A DNA stretch of 10,137 nucleotides, taken from positions 1 through 10,137 of the forward strand of contig UQXC01000065.1 in the NCBI GenBank assembly GCA_900544995.1, read 5' to 3'. The notes beneath the pieces are model-generated. The model was not told the DNA's origin and did no database searches. It saw only the letters and a list, made by a program, of their open reading frames with translations. The position numbers and the translations under genes are program-made. The stretch comes from an uncultured Collinsella sp. GTDB lineage: Bacteria; Actinomycetota; Coriobacteriia; Coriobacteriales; Coriobacteriaceae. Position 1 is the first letter of the stretch. Each line of letters begins with the position of its first letter. Of this stretch, positions 1 through 7,194 are shown in pieces.

Positions 1-480
1 GGCGGCGGCCTTCTCGGCCGCGGCCTTGCGCGCCTTGGCCTCGGCAGCCGCGCGGACCTTCATGGCCTTCTCGCGCGCGGCCTTCACCTCGGGCGTGATA
101 ACGCTCATGGGCTCGGCAGTCGAGACCTGGTAGAAAAAGCCCTTAAAGTCAATCTGCATATCGGTGATGGCAAGCCCAAACAGGTCGTGCGCTTCGTTCT
201 CAAACGGAAATACCGCCGGATAGTACGAGCTGATGGACGGAATCTCCTGATACTGATCAATTCCCTCAACCACCAGGTTCTCGATCGCATAGCTGCCGTC
301 CTGCGCAATATGCTCCTGAGCAGCGCGGACGTTGATAAACGTATAGACCAGGCGATACGATCCGTCGTCCACACAGCGCTCGGCATGCATCTGCACAAAG
401 CGCGCGCCGACGCCCTTGAGCGCCTGGACATGCGACAGAAGCTCGTCGATCCCAACGGTGGTATAGATTGCCTTTTGCAT
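1..480 (-). CDS. Ech-type hydrogenase NuoC-like (30 kDa) subunit, 3' end beyond window
   Basis: The frame reads from ATG at 480 to the window edge without a stop (160 codons seen). It resembles the NuoC/EchD 30-kDa subunit of energy-converting hydrogenases and complex I; the tell-tale stretch is YYPAVFPFENEAHDLFGL near residues 89-106, matching the family's E-x-H-D-L-[FY]-G signature. This subunit has no cofactor and sits on the cytoplasmic arm between the small and large subunits. From about residue 130 the protein becomes an Ala/Lys/Arg/Glu-rich, probably helical basic tail (AAREKAMKVRAAAEAKARK...) running off the window; the family normally ends near residue 120-150. The start is firm: an AAAGGAGG ribosome site (488-495) sits 7 bases upstream, and ATG overlaps the previous stop in TAATG, implying translational coupling. 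The next gene should be the NuoD-like large subunit with the NiFe site. Confidence 0.85.
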   Translation of the reverse strand, partial: MQKAIYTTVGIDELLSHVQALKGVGARFVQMHAERCVDDGSYRLVYTFINVRAAQEHIAQDGSYAIENLVVEGIDQYQEIPSISSYYPAVFPFENEAHDLFGLAITDMQIDFKGFFYQVSTAEPMSVITPEVKAAREKAMKVRAAAEAKARKAAAEKAAA

Positions 481-1097
481 TACTCGGCCTCCTTTGCAGC
501 GGCGGGTGCGGCAGGCTTCCCGGCAGGCGCGCCAGCAGCGGGCGCGCCGTCAGCCGTGCCTGCGTCGACACCGGCCCCGGCCCCCGCAGCAGCTACAAAC
601 CCGTCCTCGCCCAGCTCAACGCCACCGTCCCAGGTTGCGGCGCCGCCCACGGTAAGCGGGTCGCCGCCGGCGCGCATCACGGCCTCCTTCTGGTCCAGGA
701 TGCCACACGCCTCCACGATGGCATCGATCACCGTCTCGGGGCGAATGGCGCACCCGGGCGCGTACACGTCCACGGGAATCGCGCGGTCCACGCCGCCGAT
801 CACGTTATAGGCATCGCGGAATACGCCGCCCGAACACGCGCAGATACCGCAGGCCACCACGCACTTAGGCTCGAGCATCTGGTTGTAGATCTGGCGCACG
901 ACGGGCAGGTTCTGGGCATTGACCGACCCCGTCACCAAAAAGATATCCGCATGCTTGGGGTTGCCGGTGTTGACCACGCCAAACCGCTCCGCATCGAACA
1001 GTGGCGTGAGCGAGGCCAGCACCTCGATATCGCATCCGTTGCAGCTCGAACCGTCGTAATGAATAACCCACGGCGAGCGCGACATTTTATGATCCAT
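480..1097 (-). CDS. Ech-type [NiFe]-hydrogenase small subunit (NuoB/EchC/HyfI-like)
   Basis: A 205-residue protein carrying the proximal [4Fe-4S] cluster that passes electrons between the ferredoxin-like subunit and the NiFe site. Likely ligands are C19 and C22 (SSCNGCD), C86 (GICACSGG) and C116 (YAPGCAIRPE). The first pair is CxxC, as in group-4 hydrogenases; complex I NuoB has adjacent cysteines, so this favours a hydrogenase. The family core ends near residue 150. The remaining ~55 residues are an odd low-complexity Ala/Gly/Pro tail ending KEAE. Start at ATG 1097 is supported by AGGAGG 8 bases upstream, overlapping the TAG stop of the preceding fusion gene (12-base gap); an internal ATG at 1085 lacks such a site. 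It lies between the membrane fusion gene and the NuoC-like gene, the order of echABCD. Confidence 0.9.
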   Translation of the reverse strand: MDHKMSRSPWVIHYDGSSCNGCDIEVLASLTPLFDAERFGVVNTGNPKHADIFLVTGSVNAQNLPVVRQIYNQMLEPKCVVACGICACSGGVFRDAYNVIGGVDRAIPVDVYAPGCAIRPETVIDAIVEACGILDQKEAVMRAGGDPLTVGGAATWDGGVELGEDGFVAAAGAGAGVDAGTADGAPAAGAPAGKPAAPAAAKEAE

Positions 1098-1109
1098 GGA
1101 TGCCGCCTC

Positions 1110-3992
1110 CTAAATAAAAACGTCGACGAGGATGGGCATAAGGTTGAGCAGGCCAAACACCAGCGCCACGCCCCATCCGAGCCTAAAGCAGCTGCGCCAG
1201 GTGCTGCGTGCGAAGGTGTTGTCGATCAGCACCTCGACAAAATACGTCGCAGCCATCACGACCAGGGCTACGACCCAGCTCACCGGGTTGTCCCAAACAA
1301 AGAACATGCCCACCCACATCAAAAACAGCACGGTCTCGCACCAGTGCATAAGGGTCATCTTGGCCAGCGTGCCGCCGCTCATCTCGGTGGCGACGCCCTG
1401 GACGATCTCCTGATGCGCGTGATGCGAGTACGAAAGGTCAAACGGCGACTTGCGCAGCTTGATGGTGAGCACCGCGAGCAGCGCGAGGAAAATGGGCGCG
1501 CTGTACACGATGATGGGGGCCGACTGCCCCGTCACGGCGATGGAATCGAAGCTGTCGGTGGCAAGGTACAGGCCCACGCTCATCAGCAAAACGGCGGGCT
1601 CGTAACTCATGACCTGCAGCAGCTCACGGTCGGCGCCGACCTGGGCAAACGGGCTTTGCGTCGAGGCGGACGCCAGCACCACAAAGATCGCAGCGAGGGT
1701 CACCATAAAAGCGCACAACAGCGTGTTGGAACCCGACACAAAGATGCCGCCGCCCACCACGGTAAAGATGAGCGCGCACGCCATGTAGGTATCGTCCATG
1801 GTGTTTACGCTGGCGGGGGCCTTGCGCAGCAGCTTGGCCACATCGTAGAAAGGCTGGAGCAGGCGCGGGCCCACGCGGCCCTGCATGCGGGCCGAAAGTT
1901 TGCGGTCAACGCCGTCGATCAGGCCGCCCACAAGCGGCGCCAGTAAGGCAAATGCCACGGTGCCAATAAAAATGCCCACGACGCCCGAACCTTCAAAATA
2001 CTTGCCGCGCAGCACCGAGGGCGCACTCATGGCAAGCCGCTCGGGCCCAATCCACGCGCAACACAGCAGCGCAAACAAGATAATGCTGCAGCACACGACG
2101 CTACCCGCGGGGCCAATACGCTTCTCGCCAAGGGCGTCCTCCGAGTACCAATTGCGCTTTTCGGCCTTCACCTCGTGTCCCATCGAGCCGCGGAAATGGC
2201 GATATTTGTCGGTCCCCACGCCCGAAAGGTACACGTTGACGTGCGGTTTGTTGCTCACGCGGAATGAAGTCAGCAGCACCACGGCGATAAACGCCACGAT
2301 AACCACCATCAGGTACATGGCGTCCTTGCCAATAACGTACGGCACGCGGCCAAACACCATGGCCAAGTAAGGCGACACCAGACCGCTCGAGATAACCGGG
2401 AACGCCACGCAGCACAGAATCAGCAGCGCGGCGATGGTGTTGAGGGCCATCCATTCGGTCTTATGGACATTGACCTCAACGTTTTGAGCCGTGGGGTCGA
2501 CGCCCGAAAGCTTGGCAAGCCACTTGCCCCAGAAGAAGAAGGTCGCGGCCGAGCCAAAGGCAAGTACCATGATCATGAGCACGTTGCCGGTCTGCGCGAA
2601 CGCCACCAGAGCGCCCCACTTGGACACGAGCATGCCAAACGGCGCCACAAACATGCCCATGATGCCCAGCATCATCAGGCGCGTCAGGTGCGGCATGCGG
2701 CTGAACATACCGTCCATGTCCTCGATATTGCGGCTGCCGATATGATGCTCGGCCGTGCCCACGCACAGGAACAGCAGCGACTTTGCCACCGTGTGGAACA
2801 GGATCAGGAAGATGGCCGCCCATACGGCCTCGGGCGCGCCGACACCCAAGCAAGCACTGATGAGGCCCAAGTTGGAAATGGTGGAGTACGCGAGCACGCG
2901 CTTGGCATTGCTCTGCGAGATGGCCATAAGGGCAGCGAGCAAAAACGTGATGGCGCCCACGCTCGTGACCATAAAGCCGGTCACGGGATAGATGGCATAG
3001 AGCGGGCTCAGCTTGACCATCAGGAACACGCCGGCTTTGACCATGGTTGACGAGTGCAGCAGGGCGCTCGTGGGCGTGGGGGCAACCATGGCACCCAACA
3101 GCCAAGTGTGGAACGGCATCTGTGCGGCCTTGGTGAGCGCGGCGAGCGACAACAGGATGACCGGCATCACCAGCAGCGCGGACTGCGCGGTTCCGGCGCC
3201 GGAAAGCTCAATCATGCCCGAGATGGTCAGCGGCATGCCGTTAACGTGCAGGTACATGAGTCCGGCCAAAAACGCGATGCCGCCCAGCATGTTGAGGATG
3301 ATCTGGTTAAAGGCGTTCTTGATAGCCTCGGGCGTGCGCGTATAGCCAATCATAAGGAACGAGCACACGGTGGTGATTTCCCAGCCGCAGAACAGCCACT
3401 CAAGGTTGTCGCTCGTCACGATGACGAACATGGCCGAGAGGAACAGGAACATAAGCGCCAGGAACTGCGGACGACGGTCGGGCGCGGTCTGCCCGCGCAG
3501 CGCGGCCTCGTGCTCATCATGGGCCTGGAAGTCCTTCATGTAGCCCAAAGCGTAGATACAGATAAGGCTGCCGACGATGCCGACGGCGAGGACCATGATC
3601 ACGCTCATGTAGTCTAGGTAGAGCGGCGTCGCCGTGACGGCTTCGGCCGCAGGCAGCGTCATGGCCGCAAAGACGAGCGAGCCCACCAGCTGGACTATGC
3701 CGAGCACCGTGGTAAGCACGCTCTTATATTTGTGCGCGTTGTACAGGATGACGGCGCACAGAATTACGTCGATGACGGAGCTGATGATCGAGAGCGCATG
3801 CGAGGTACCGGGGGCAATCTCAAAGCTCTGCGGACCCGTGCAAAAAAACATGACGGCGACTACAACTGTCACCGCCATGATAATGCCGGAGCCTATGAGT
3901 CCCACCGCATCGCGGGCGCGGTCACCGCGCGCGAGCAGCATGCCCAGCGCCGGTACCAGCGGAAACAGGGTAAGGAAATACAGTAGCGTCAT
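1110..3992 (-). CDS. Fused membrane subunit of Ech-type hydrogenase: antiporter (EchA/HyfB/NuoL-like) + NuoH-like (EchB/HyfC)
   Basis: A 960-residue polytopic membrane protein. Residues ~1-580 form a Mrp-type antiporter module: GWE with E205, TKAAQMPFHTWL with K288, VKAG with K319, SNAKRVLAYSTISNLG with K364, LFHTVAKSLLFL with H400/K404, and SKWG with K458, the ion-channel charges of NuoL/M/HyfB. Residues ~670-960 form a NuoH/EchB module: DRKLSARMQGRVGPRLLQPF (696-715), RELLQVMSYEPA (789-800), and SPFDLSYSHHAHQEIVQG (849-866). In Ech and Hyf these are normally two genes. The linker (578-627) is rich in Lys/Arg, then one hydrophobic segment (628-650) and a short loop lead into the first NuoH helix. 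Start at ATG 3992 has a GGGGGAG site 7 bases upstream; it opens the operon. The module anchors the hydrogenase and likely pumps H+ or Na+ during ferredoxin-driven H2 formation. Relatives such as Hyf would look similar, but gene order favours Ech. Confidence 0.9.
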   Translation of the reverse strand: MTLLYFLTLFPLVPALGMLLARGDRARDAVGLIGSGIIMAVTVVVAVMFFCTGPQSFEIAPGTSHALSIISSVIDVILCAVILYNAHKYKSVLTTVLGIVQLVGSLVFAAMTLPAAEAVTATPLYLDYMSVIMVLAVGIVGSLICIYALGYMKDFQAHDEHEAALRGQTAPDRRPQFLALMFLFLSAMFVIVTSDNLEWLFCGWEITTVCSFLMIGYTRTPEAIKNAFNQIILNMLGGIAFLAGLMYLHVNGMPLTISGMIELSGAGTAQSALLVMPVILLSLAALTKAAQMPFHTWLLGAMVAPTPTSALLHSSTMVKAGVFLMVKLSPLYAIYPVTGFMVTSVGAITFLLAALMAISQSNAKRVLAYSTISNLGLISACLGVGAPEAVWAAIFLILFHTVAKSLLFLCVGTAEHHIGSRNIEDMDGMFSRMPHLTRLMMLGIMGMFVAPFGMLVSKWGALVAFAQTGNVLMIMVLAFGSAATFFFWGKWLAKLSGVDPTAQNVEVNVHKTEWMALNTIAALLILCCVAFPVISSGLVSPYLAMVFGRVPYVIGKDAMYLMVVIVAFIAVVLLTSFRVSNKPHVNVYLSGVGTDKYRHFRGSMGHEVKAEKRNWYSEDALGEKRIGPAGSVVCCSIILFALLCCAWIGPERLAMSAPSVLRGKYFEGSGVVGIFIGTVAFALLAPLVGGLIDGVDRKLSARMQGRVGPRLLQPFYDVAKLLRKAPASVNTMDDTYMACALIFTVVGGGIFVSGSNTLLCAFMVTLAAIFVVLASASTQSPFAQVGADRELLQVMSYEPAVLLMSVGLYLATDSFDSIAVTGQSAPIIVYSAPIFLALLAVLTIKLRKSPFDLSYSHHAHQEIVQGVATEMSGGTLAKMTLMHWCETVLFLMWVGMFFVWDNPVSWVVALVVMAATYFVEVLIDNTFARSTWRSCFRLGWGVALVFGLLNLMPILVDVFI

Positions 3993-4137
3993 ACCATCAC
4001 TCCCCCATGCAAAAACGCTGCAATTTTTTAACGTTATAGCTCAATTGATGAGTAGCGGCGGCGGGTTTTCGGTCAACTGGGGAGTTTTAGGCGTACGGGG
4101 CAAGGGCACGTCCGCTTTGGAGCAGAGAGGCGGCAAG

Positions 4138-4160
4138 AAAAATGCGCCCCTGTGGGCGCA
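4138..4160 (-). terminator. Rho-independent terminator of the HTH gene
   Basis: Read on the minus strand, a perfect 7-bp stem (TGCGCCC/GGGCGCA, 4143-4160, 4-base loop) starts 12 bases after the stop of the double-HTH gene and is followed by a run of five T (4142-4138) and then CTT. It separates that gene from the hydrogenase operon. Confidence 0.8.
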
Positions 4161-4172
4161 CCATCCCGTTTG

Positions 4173-4568
4173 CTATTCCGCCTTTTTAACGCGCGGCTTG
4201 CGACCGCGCGGCTTATCGACCAGTGCGGACTCACCGCTCTCGCGGTACTGACGGCACCAAGCCTTGACCGAAGACTCGCTGGGAATCTTGTGCTTGATCA
4301 TGGCCTCGCGAACCGTCAAGCCGTTTTCCAGACGGTCCTTAACCACAGCGAGCTTTACGTCGTACGAATAGGTGTGATGATGCGAACCGGCATTGAGAAC
4401 GGCGTCGGCACCGCCCACGGCATACGCGCGGGCCCACTGACGAGCCGTGGCCTGGGGAATGCCAAGCTCCGCGGCGAGAGCGCGATGACCGACCCCCTCT
4501 TGGAGGATCTCGACGGCGCGCTGCCTAACCTCGGGCGCATGCGTGCGAGTCCTAGTTGCTTCCGACAT
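4173..4568 (-). CDS. Double helix-turn-helix protein, orphan IS3-family OrfA-like (IS150/InsJ type)
   Basis: A 131-residue basic DNA-binding protein with two tandem HTH units: about residues 12-48 (EVRQRAVEILQEGVGHRALA... QWARAY) and 69-108 (YDVKLAVVKDRLENG... SVKAWCRQYRESG). It ends in a basic AT-hook-like tail, KPRGRKPRVKK. This architecture is that of OrfA of IS150-type IS3 elements. No OrfB (DDE integrase) follows: the gene ends at TAG and a terminator comes within a few bases. It may therefore be a domesticated regulator or an IS remnant. The ATG at 4568 (GAAG about 8 bases upstream) is preferred; an in-frame GTG at 4577 would add three residues. Target and role are unknown. Confidence 0.7.
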   Translation of the reverse strand: MSEATRTRTHAPEVRQRAVEILQEGVGHRALAAELGIPQATARQWARAYAVGGADAVLNAGSHHHTYSYDVKLAVVKDRLENGLTVREAMIKHKIPSESSVKAWCRQYRESGESALVDKPRGRKPRVKKAE

Positions 4569-4901
4569 ACCTGCCACTTCTTAGCCTTAGCCGTTAATCT
4601 GCTTTCTTACGTGCAAGTTAGATAGTAGCATTTTACTGTTTGCTCAAAGCAGTTAATTAAAATAGACGCGGCGTTATCTGGGCATTTGGCACCAAATTAC
4701 GACATTTCTTTATCGATTATTTACGCTGGTAGCTGACTCGCAGCTAATCGTCATTCGCTTGTCAACAAAATTGGCATCTCTTTATGTCCTTTGGTATAGA
4801 GGATATAGTTATTAACCCCTCCCCCAATATTTTTGAGTGATCTGCAAGGCAGTAGACGTCCTCACTCCTCATGATTACCGCGCATTGCCATTCATCGGAG
4901 C
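4569..4901. other. AT-rich gene-free stretch upstream of the HTH gene
   Basis: No convincing gene is seen here. The stretch is clearly AT-richer than the flanking genes and holds the likely promoter of the minus-strand HTH gene, although no clean -35/-10 pair stands out: TTGAGC then TATCTA with 17 bases between (about 4623-4651) is the best and is weak. Small inverted repeats occur at 4635-4653 (ACTGTTT/AAGCAGT, one mismatch), 4730-4746 (TAGCTG/CAGCTA, perfect) and 4759-4768 (TTGTCAACAA). These could be operators or remnants of a mobile element. Confidence 0.5.
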
Positions 4902-4942
4902 AAAACAAAAAGGGCGGGACCTGCTGCGCTTGCAGGCCCCGC
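4902..4942 (-). terminator. Rho-independent terminator of the ene-reductase gene
   Basis: On the minus strand a strong stem, GCGGG-C-CCTGC style (4914-4924 with 4932-4942, one A/C mismatch, 7-base loop), is followed by TTTTTGTTTTG (4911-4901). It lies about 75 bases past the stop of the ene-reductase gene. Confidence 0.85.
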
Positions 4943-5017
4943 ACCGGTTGACACCCGACGGGACACAGCCGGGCGAGACGGATCCGTGCTACCGCCCCGC
5001 CTGGCCGCGATGTTCAA

Positions 5018-7048
5018 CTACAGCTCGTTGGCCGCGTGATACGCCGTGCGAATGGCGCTCGCAATGTCGGCGGTGCGCTCACCCGAGCAGTCGCCCACGC
5101 AGGTCACGGGCACCGTCACGCCATCCAGGTCAAACGCGTTGGCCTTGGAGCCCACGGCCATCACCACGTAATCGCAGGCGATCTTCACCGGCTCCTCGGC
5201 GCCGTCCTCGGTGGTGCGAACAGCCTCCACGCCCTCGTCGGTAATGGCGGTCAGGCGGGTCTTAACATGCTGCTCCACGTTGTGCTCTGCAAAGTCGCTC
5301 ATAATCAGCGGCAGAATGGTCTCGGACTCGCCCGCGGCAATCTTGTCGAGCATCTCCACGATCGCCACCTCGCAGCCGTGCTGCAGCAGGTACTCGGCAG
5401 TCTCGGTGCCCACCAGGCCGCCGCCAATGACGGCGACGCGGCCGCTGAGCTCCACCTTGCCGGCCAGCACGTCCCAGCTCGAGACGACCTTCTCCGAATC
5501 GGCACCCGGAACGGGGATGACCACGTCGTGTGCGCCCACGGCCACAATCGCAGCGTCGGCGGCGTTGAGGTCCTCAGCGGTAGCGGCATGGTTGAGCTCG
5601 ACCTTCACGCCCAGGCCGGGCAGAATCTTCTCGTAGTACTCGACCGAGCGCATGATCTCGTCCTTGCGCGGAGGCGCAGCCGCCAGCACAATCTGGCCGC
5701 CCAAGTGATCGCTCGCCTCGTAGATGGTCACGTCGTAGCCGCGCTTGGCCGCCACGCGTGCGGCCTCCAGGCCGGCAATACCGCCGCCCACCACGGCGAT
5801 CTTCTTGTCGCCCTCGCCCGGCTTGATGGCGATGGTCGCCTCGTCGCCGTTCTCGGCATTGAGCACGCACGAGATGTACTTGCGGTTTTGAATCGCGTCG
5901 ACGCAGCCCTTGTTGCAGTTGAGGCACTCGCGGATGGGCTCGCCCGTAGCGGCCTTCAGCGCAATGTCGGGGTCGCACATGAGCGAGCGGCCATAGGCGA
6001 TGATGTCGGCGGCGCCGTCTTCCAGAATCTTCTCGCCGGCCTCGACCGAGACAACGCGGCCGACGGTTGCCACCGGCACGGAGACCAGGGCCTTGACGCG
6101 CTCGGCCACGGGCAGCGTCCAGTTGTAGGGCATGGCGCCCATGGGCGGAATGGTGTCGCCCATGTTGCCGGTGTGGTTGGCCTGTGCGACCTGGATCATA
6201 TCGATACCCGCGCCCTCGAGCAGCTTGGCAAACTCGCAGGCCTCGTCGGGCTGCAGGCCGCCCTTGCCGCGCGGCGTGCCGTCGGGGTTCTCCATGATCA
6301 CGGGGAGCTTGTACTCCACCATCAGCTGCGGCGCGGCCTCCTTAATGGCAGCGACGACCTCCAGCGCGTAGCGAACGCGGTTCTCGAACGAACCACCGTA
6401 CTCGTCGGTGCGTTGGTTGAGGATGGCCGAGCACAGCGAACCCACCAAGCGGTCGCCGTGGACCTCGATGGCGTCGATGCCGGCCTGCTGCGCGCGAGCG
6501 GCCGAGGCGGCGATGGCCTCCTTGATCTGGGTGAGCTGCTCTACGCTCGCCTCGTTCACAAAGTGCTGCATGTCGTGATGCAGCTTGGCGTAGGCCTGGT
6601 TGCGGATCTCGTTGGACTCGGCCATCTTGGCGGCAAAGGTCTCCTCGTCGCCGGCGGCCTTGGCCTCCTGCGCGGCCTTAGCGGCGGCCATGGATCCCAT
6701 GACCATGCGGCCGACACCGGGCACATCGTACTCGGGGTGGAACAGCTGCAGCGCGATCTTGGCGCCGTGCTTGTGGACGGCATCGGCCAGCGCCTTAAAC
6801 GTGGGGATCTGGGCGTCGGTTGCCAGCTTGGGCGTGGGGCTCGCGGTCATGACGGGAGCGACGTCGCCGATGACGATGTAGCTCACGCCGCCACGGGCCA
6901 GGCGCTCGTAAAAAGCCAGGCTGCGCTCGCCAATGGAACCGTCACGCTCCTCGTAGCCGGTGGTCAACGGCGGGAACATAATGCGGTTTTTGAGCTCAAG
7001 GGGGCCAACCGTAATGGGCTGAAGCAGCTTGGATGCAGGTGCGGTCAT
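5018..7048 (-). CDS. NADH:flavin oxidoreductase, FadH/BaiCD/old-yellow-enzyme type (FMN, [4Fe-4S], FAD)
   Basis: A 676-residue ene-reductase that should pass hydride from NAD(P)H via FAD and a [4Fe-4S] cluster to FMN, reducing an activated C=C bond in the cytoplasm. Numbering starts at ATG 7048. The FMN TIM barrel is ~1-370 (LKNRIMFPPLTTGYEERDG; NQRTDEYGGSFENR at 211-224). Cluster ligands C375, C378, C382 and C394 keep the FadH spacing (x2, x3, x11). Dinucleotide motifs VVGGGIAGLEAA (~419-430) and VIGGGLVGTETAEY (~540-553) follow. Relatives include 2,4-dienoyl-CoA reductase, bile-acid BaiCD/BaiH and daidzein reductase of Coriobacteriia; the substrate cannot be told. The segment before NQRTDEYGG reads HGDRLVGS, not the usual HGAHGYL/GSEGYL, so the FadH catalytic Tyr seems absent, and ~45 extra residues lie around 118-163. 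ATG 7048 is chosen because GAGAGG sits 7 bases upstream; ATG 7054 abuts it. It is monocistronic with its own terminator. Confidence 0.9.
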   Translation of the reverse strand: MTAPASKLLQPITVGPLELKNRIMFPPLTTGYEERDGSIGERSLAFYERLARGGVSYIVIGDVAPVMTASPTPKLATDAQIPTFKALADAVHKHGAKIALQLFHPEYDVPGVGRMVMGSMAAAKAAQEAKAAGDEETFAAKMAESNEIRNQAYAKLHHDMQHFVNEASVEQLTQIKEAIAASAARAQQAGIDAIEVHGDRLVGSLCSAILNQRTDEYGGSFENRVRYALEVVAAIKEAAPQLMVEYKLPVIMENPDGTPRGKGGLQPDEACEFAKLLEGAGIDMIQVAQANHTGNMGDTIPPMGAMPYNWTLPVAERVKALVSVPVATVGRVVSVEAGEKILEDGAADIIAYGRSLMCDPDIALKAATGEPIRECLNCNKGCVDAIQNRKYISCVLNAENGDEATIAIKPGEGDKKIAVVGGGIAGLEAARVAAKRGYDVTIYEASDHLGGQIVLAAAPPRKDEIMRSVEYYEKILPGLGVKVELNHAATAEDLNAADAAIVAVGAHDVVIPVPGADSEKVVSSWDVLAGKVELSGRVAVIGGGLVGTETAEYLLQHGCEVAIVEMLDKIAAGESETILPLIMSDFAEHNVEQHVKTRLTAITDEGVEAVRTTEDGAEEPVKIACDYVVMAVGSKANAFDLDGVTVPVTCVGDCSGERTADIASAIRTAYHAANEL

Positions 7049-7100
7049 GGACATTCCTCTCTTGTAGGCGCGGCGGCGATGATGCCGCGTAGTTGTCTAG

Positions 7101-7130
7101 AGGATATGTCATGGGAATACAACAGCGCAA
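7101..7130 (-). promoter_or_regulatory. Possible promoter of the ene-reductase gene
   Basis: On the minus strand TTGCGC (7130-7125) and TATCCT (7106-7101) are 18 bases apart, about 50 bases upstream of the chosen ATG. Both boxes are imperfect, so this is tentative. A small hairpin (GCGGC/GCCGC, 7073-7088) would lie in the 5' leader just above the ribosome site. Confidence 0.3.
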
Positions 7131-7194
7131 CGGAAATCGGCGGACAGCAGGTAGCGGCAGGTGGATGGGGATGGGCGGGGCGGCCCGTCGGTTT

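Noticed and set aside
468..1946. A 492-codon plus-strand open frame
   Set aside because: It is antisense to the hydrogenase genes, rich in His/Arg/Gln as typical of an antisense shadow, and shows no family motifs or ribosome site.
1..3992. Respiratory complex I (nuo) rather than a hydrogenase
   Set aside because: The small subunit has CxxC instead of the adjacent cysteines of NuoB, and the order antiporter, H, B, C is that of ech. The large subunit is outside the window, so a final check needs its NiFe-binding cysteines.
4033..4038. TATAAC as the -10 box of the hydrogenase operon (minus strand)
   Set aside because: No acceptable -35 box lies 15-19 bases upstream and no extended -10 is present; TTGACC is about 32 bases away. 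Too weak to list as a promoter.
4000..4190. Programmed frameshift from the HTH gene into an OrfB, as in IS3 elements
   Set aside because: A TTAAAAAG run is present near the 3' end, but it is not a proper slippery heptamer. The shifted frame stays open for only about 30 codons, has no integrase-like residues and runs through the terminator hairpin.
4762..4944. A 60-codon minus-strand frame in the AT-rich spacer
   Set aside because: Its start lies in and reads out of the terminator of the ene-reductase gene, it has no clear ribosome site, and the protein matches nothing recognisable.
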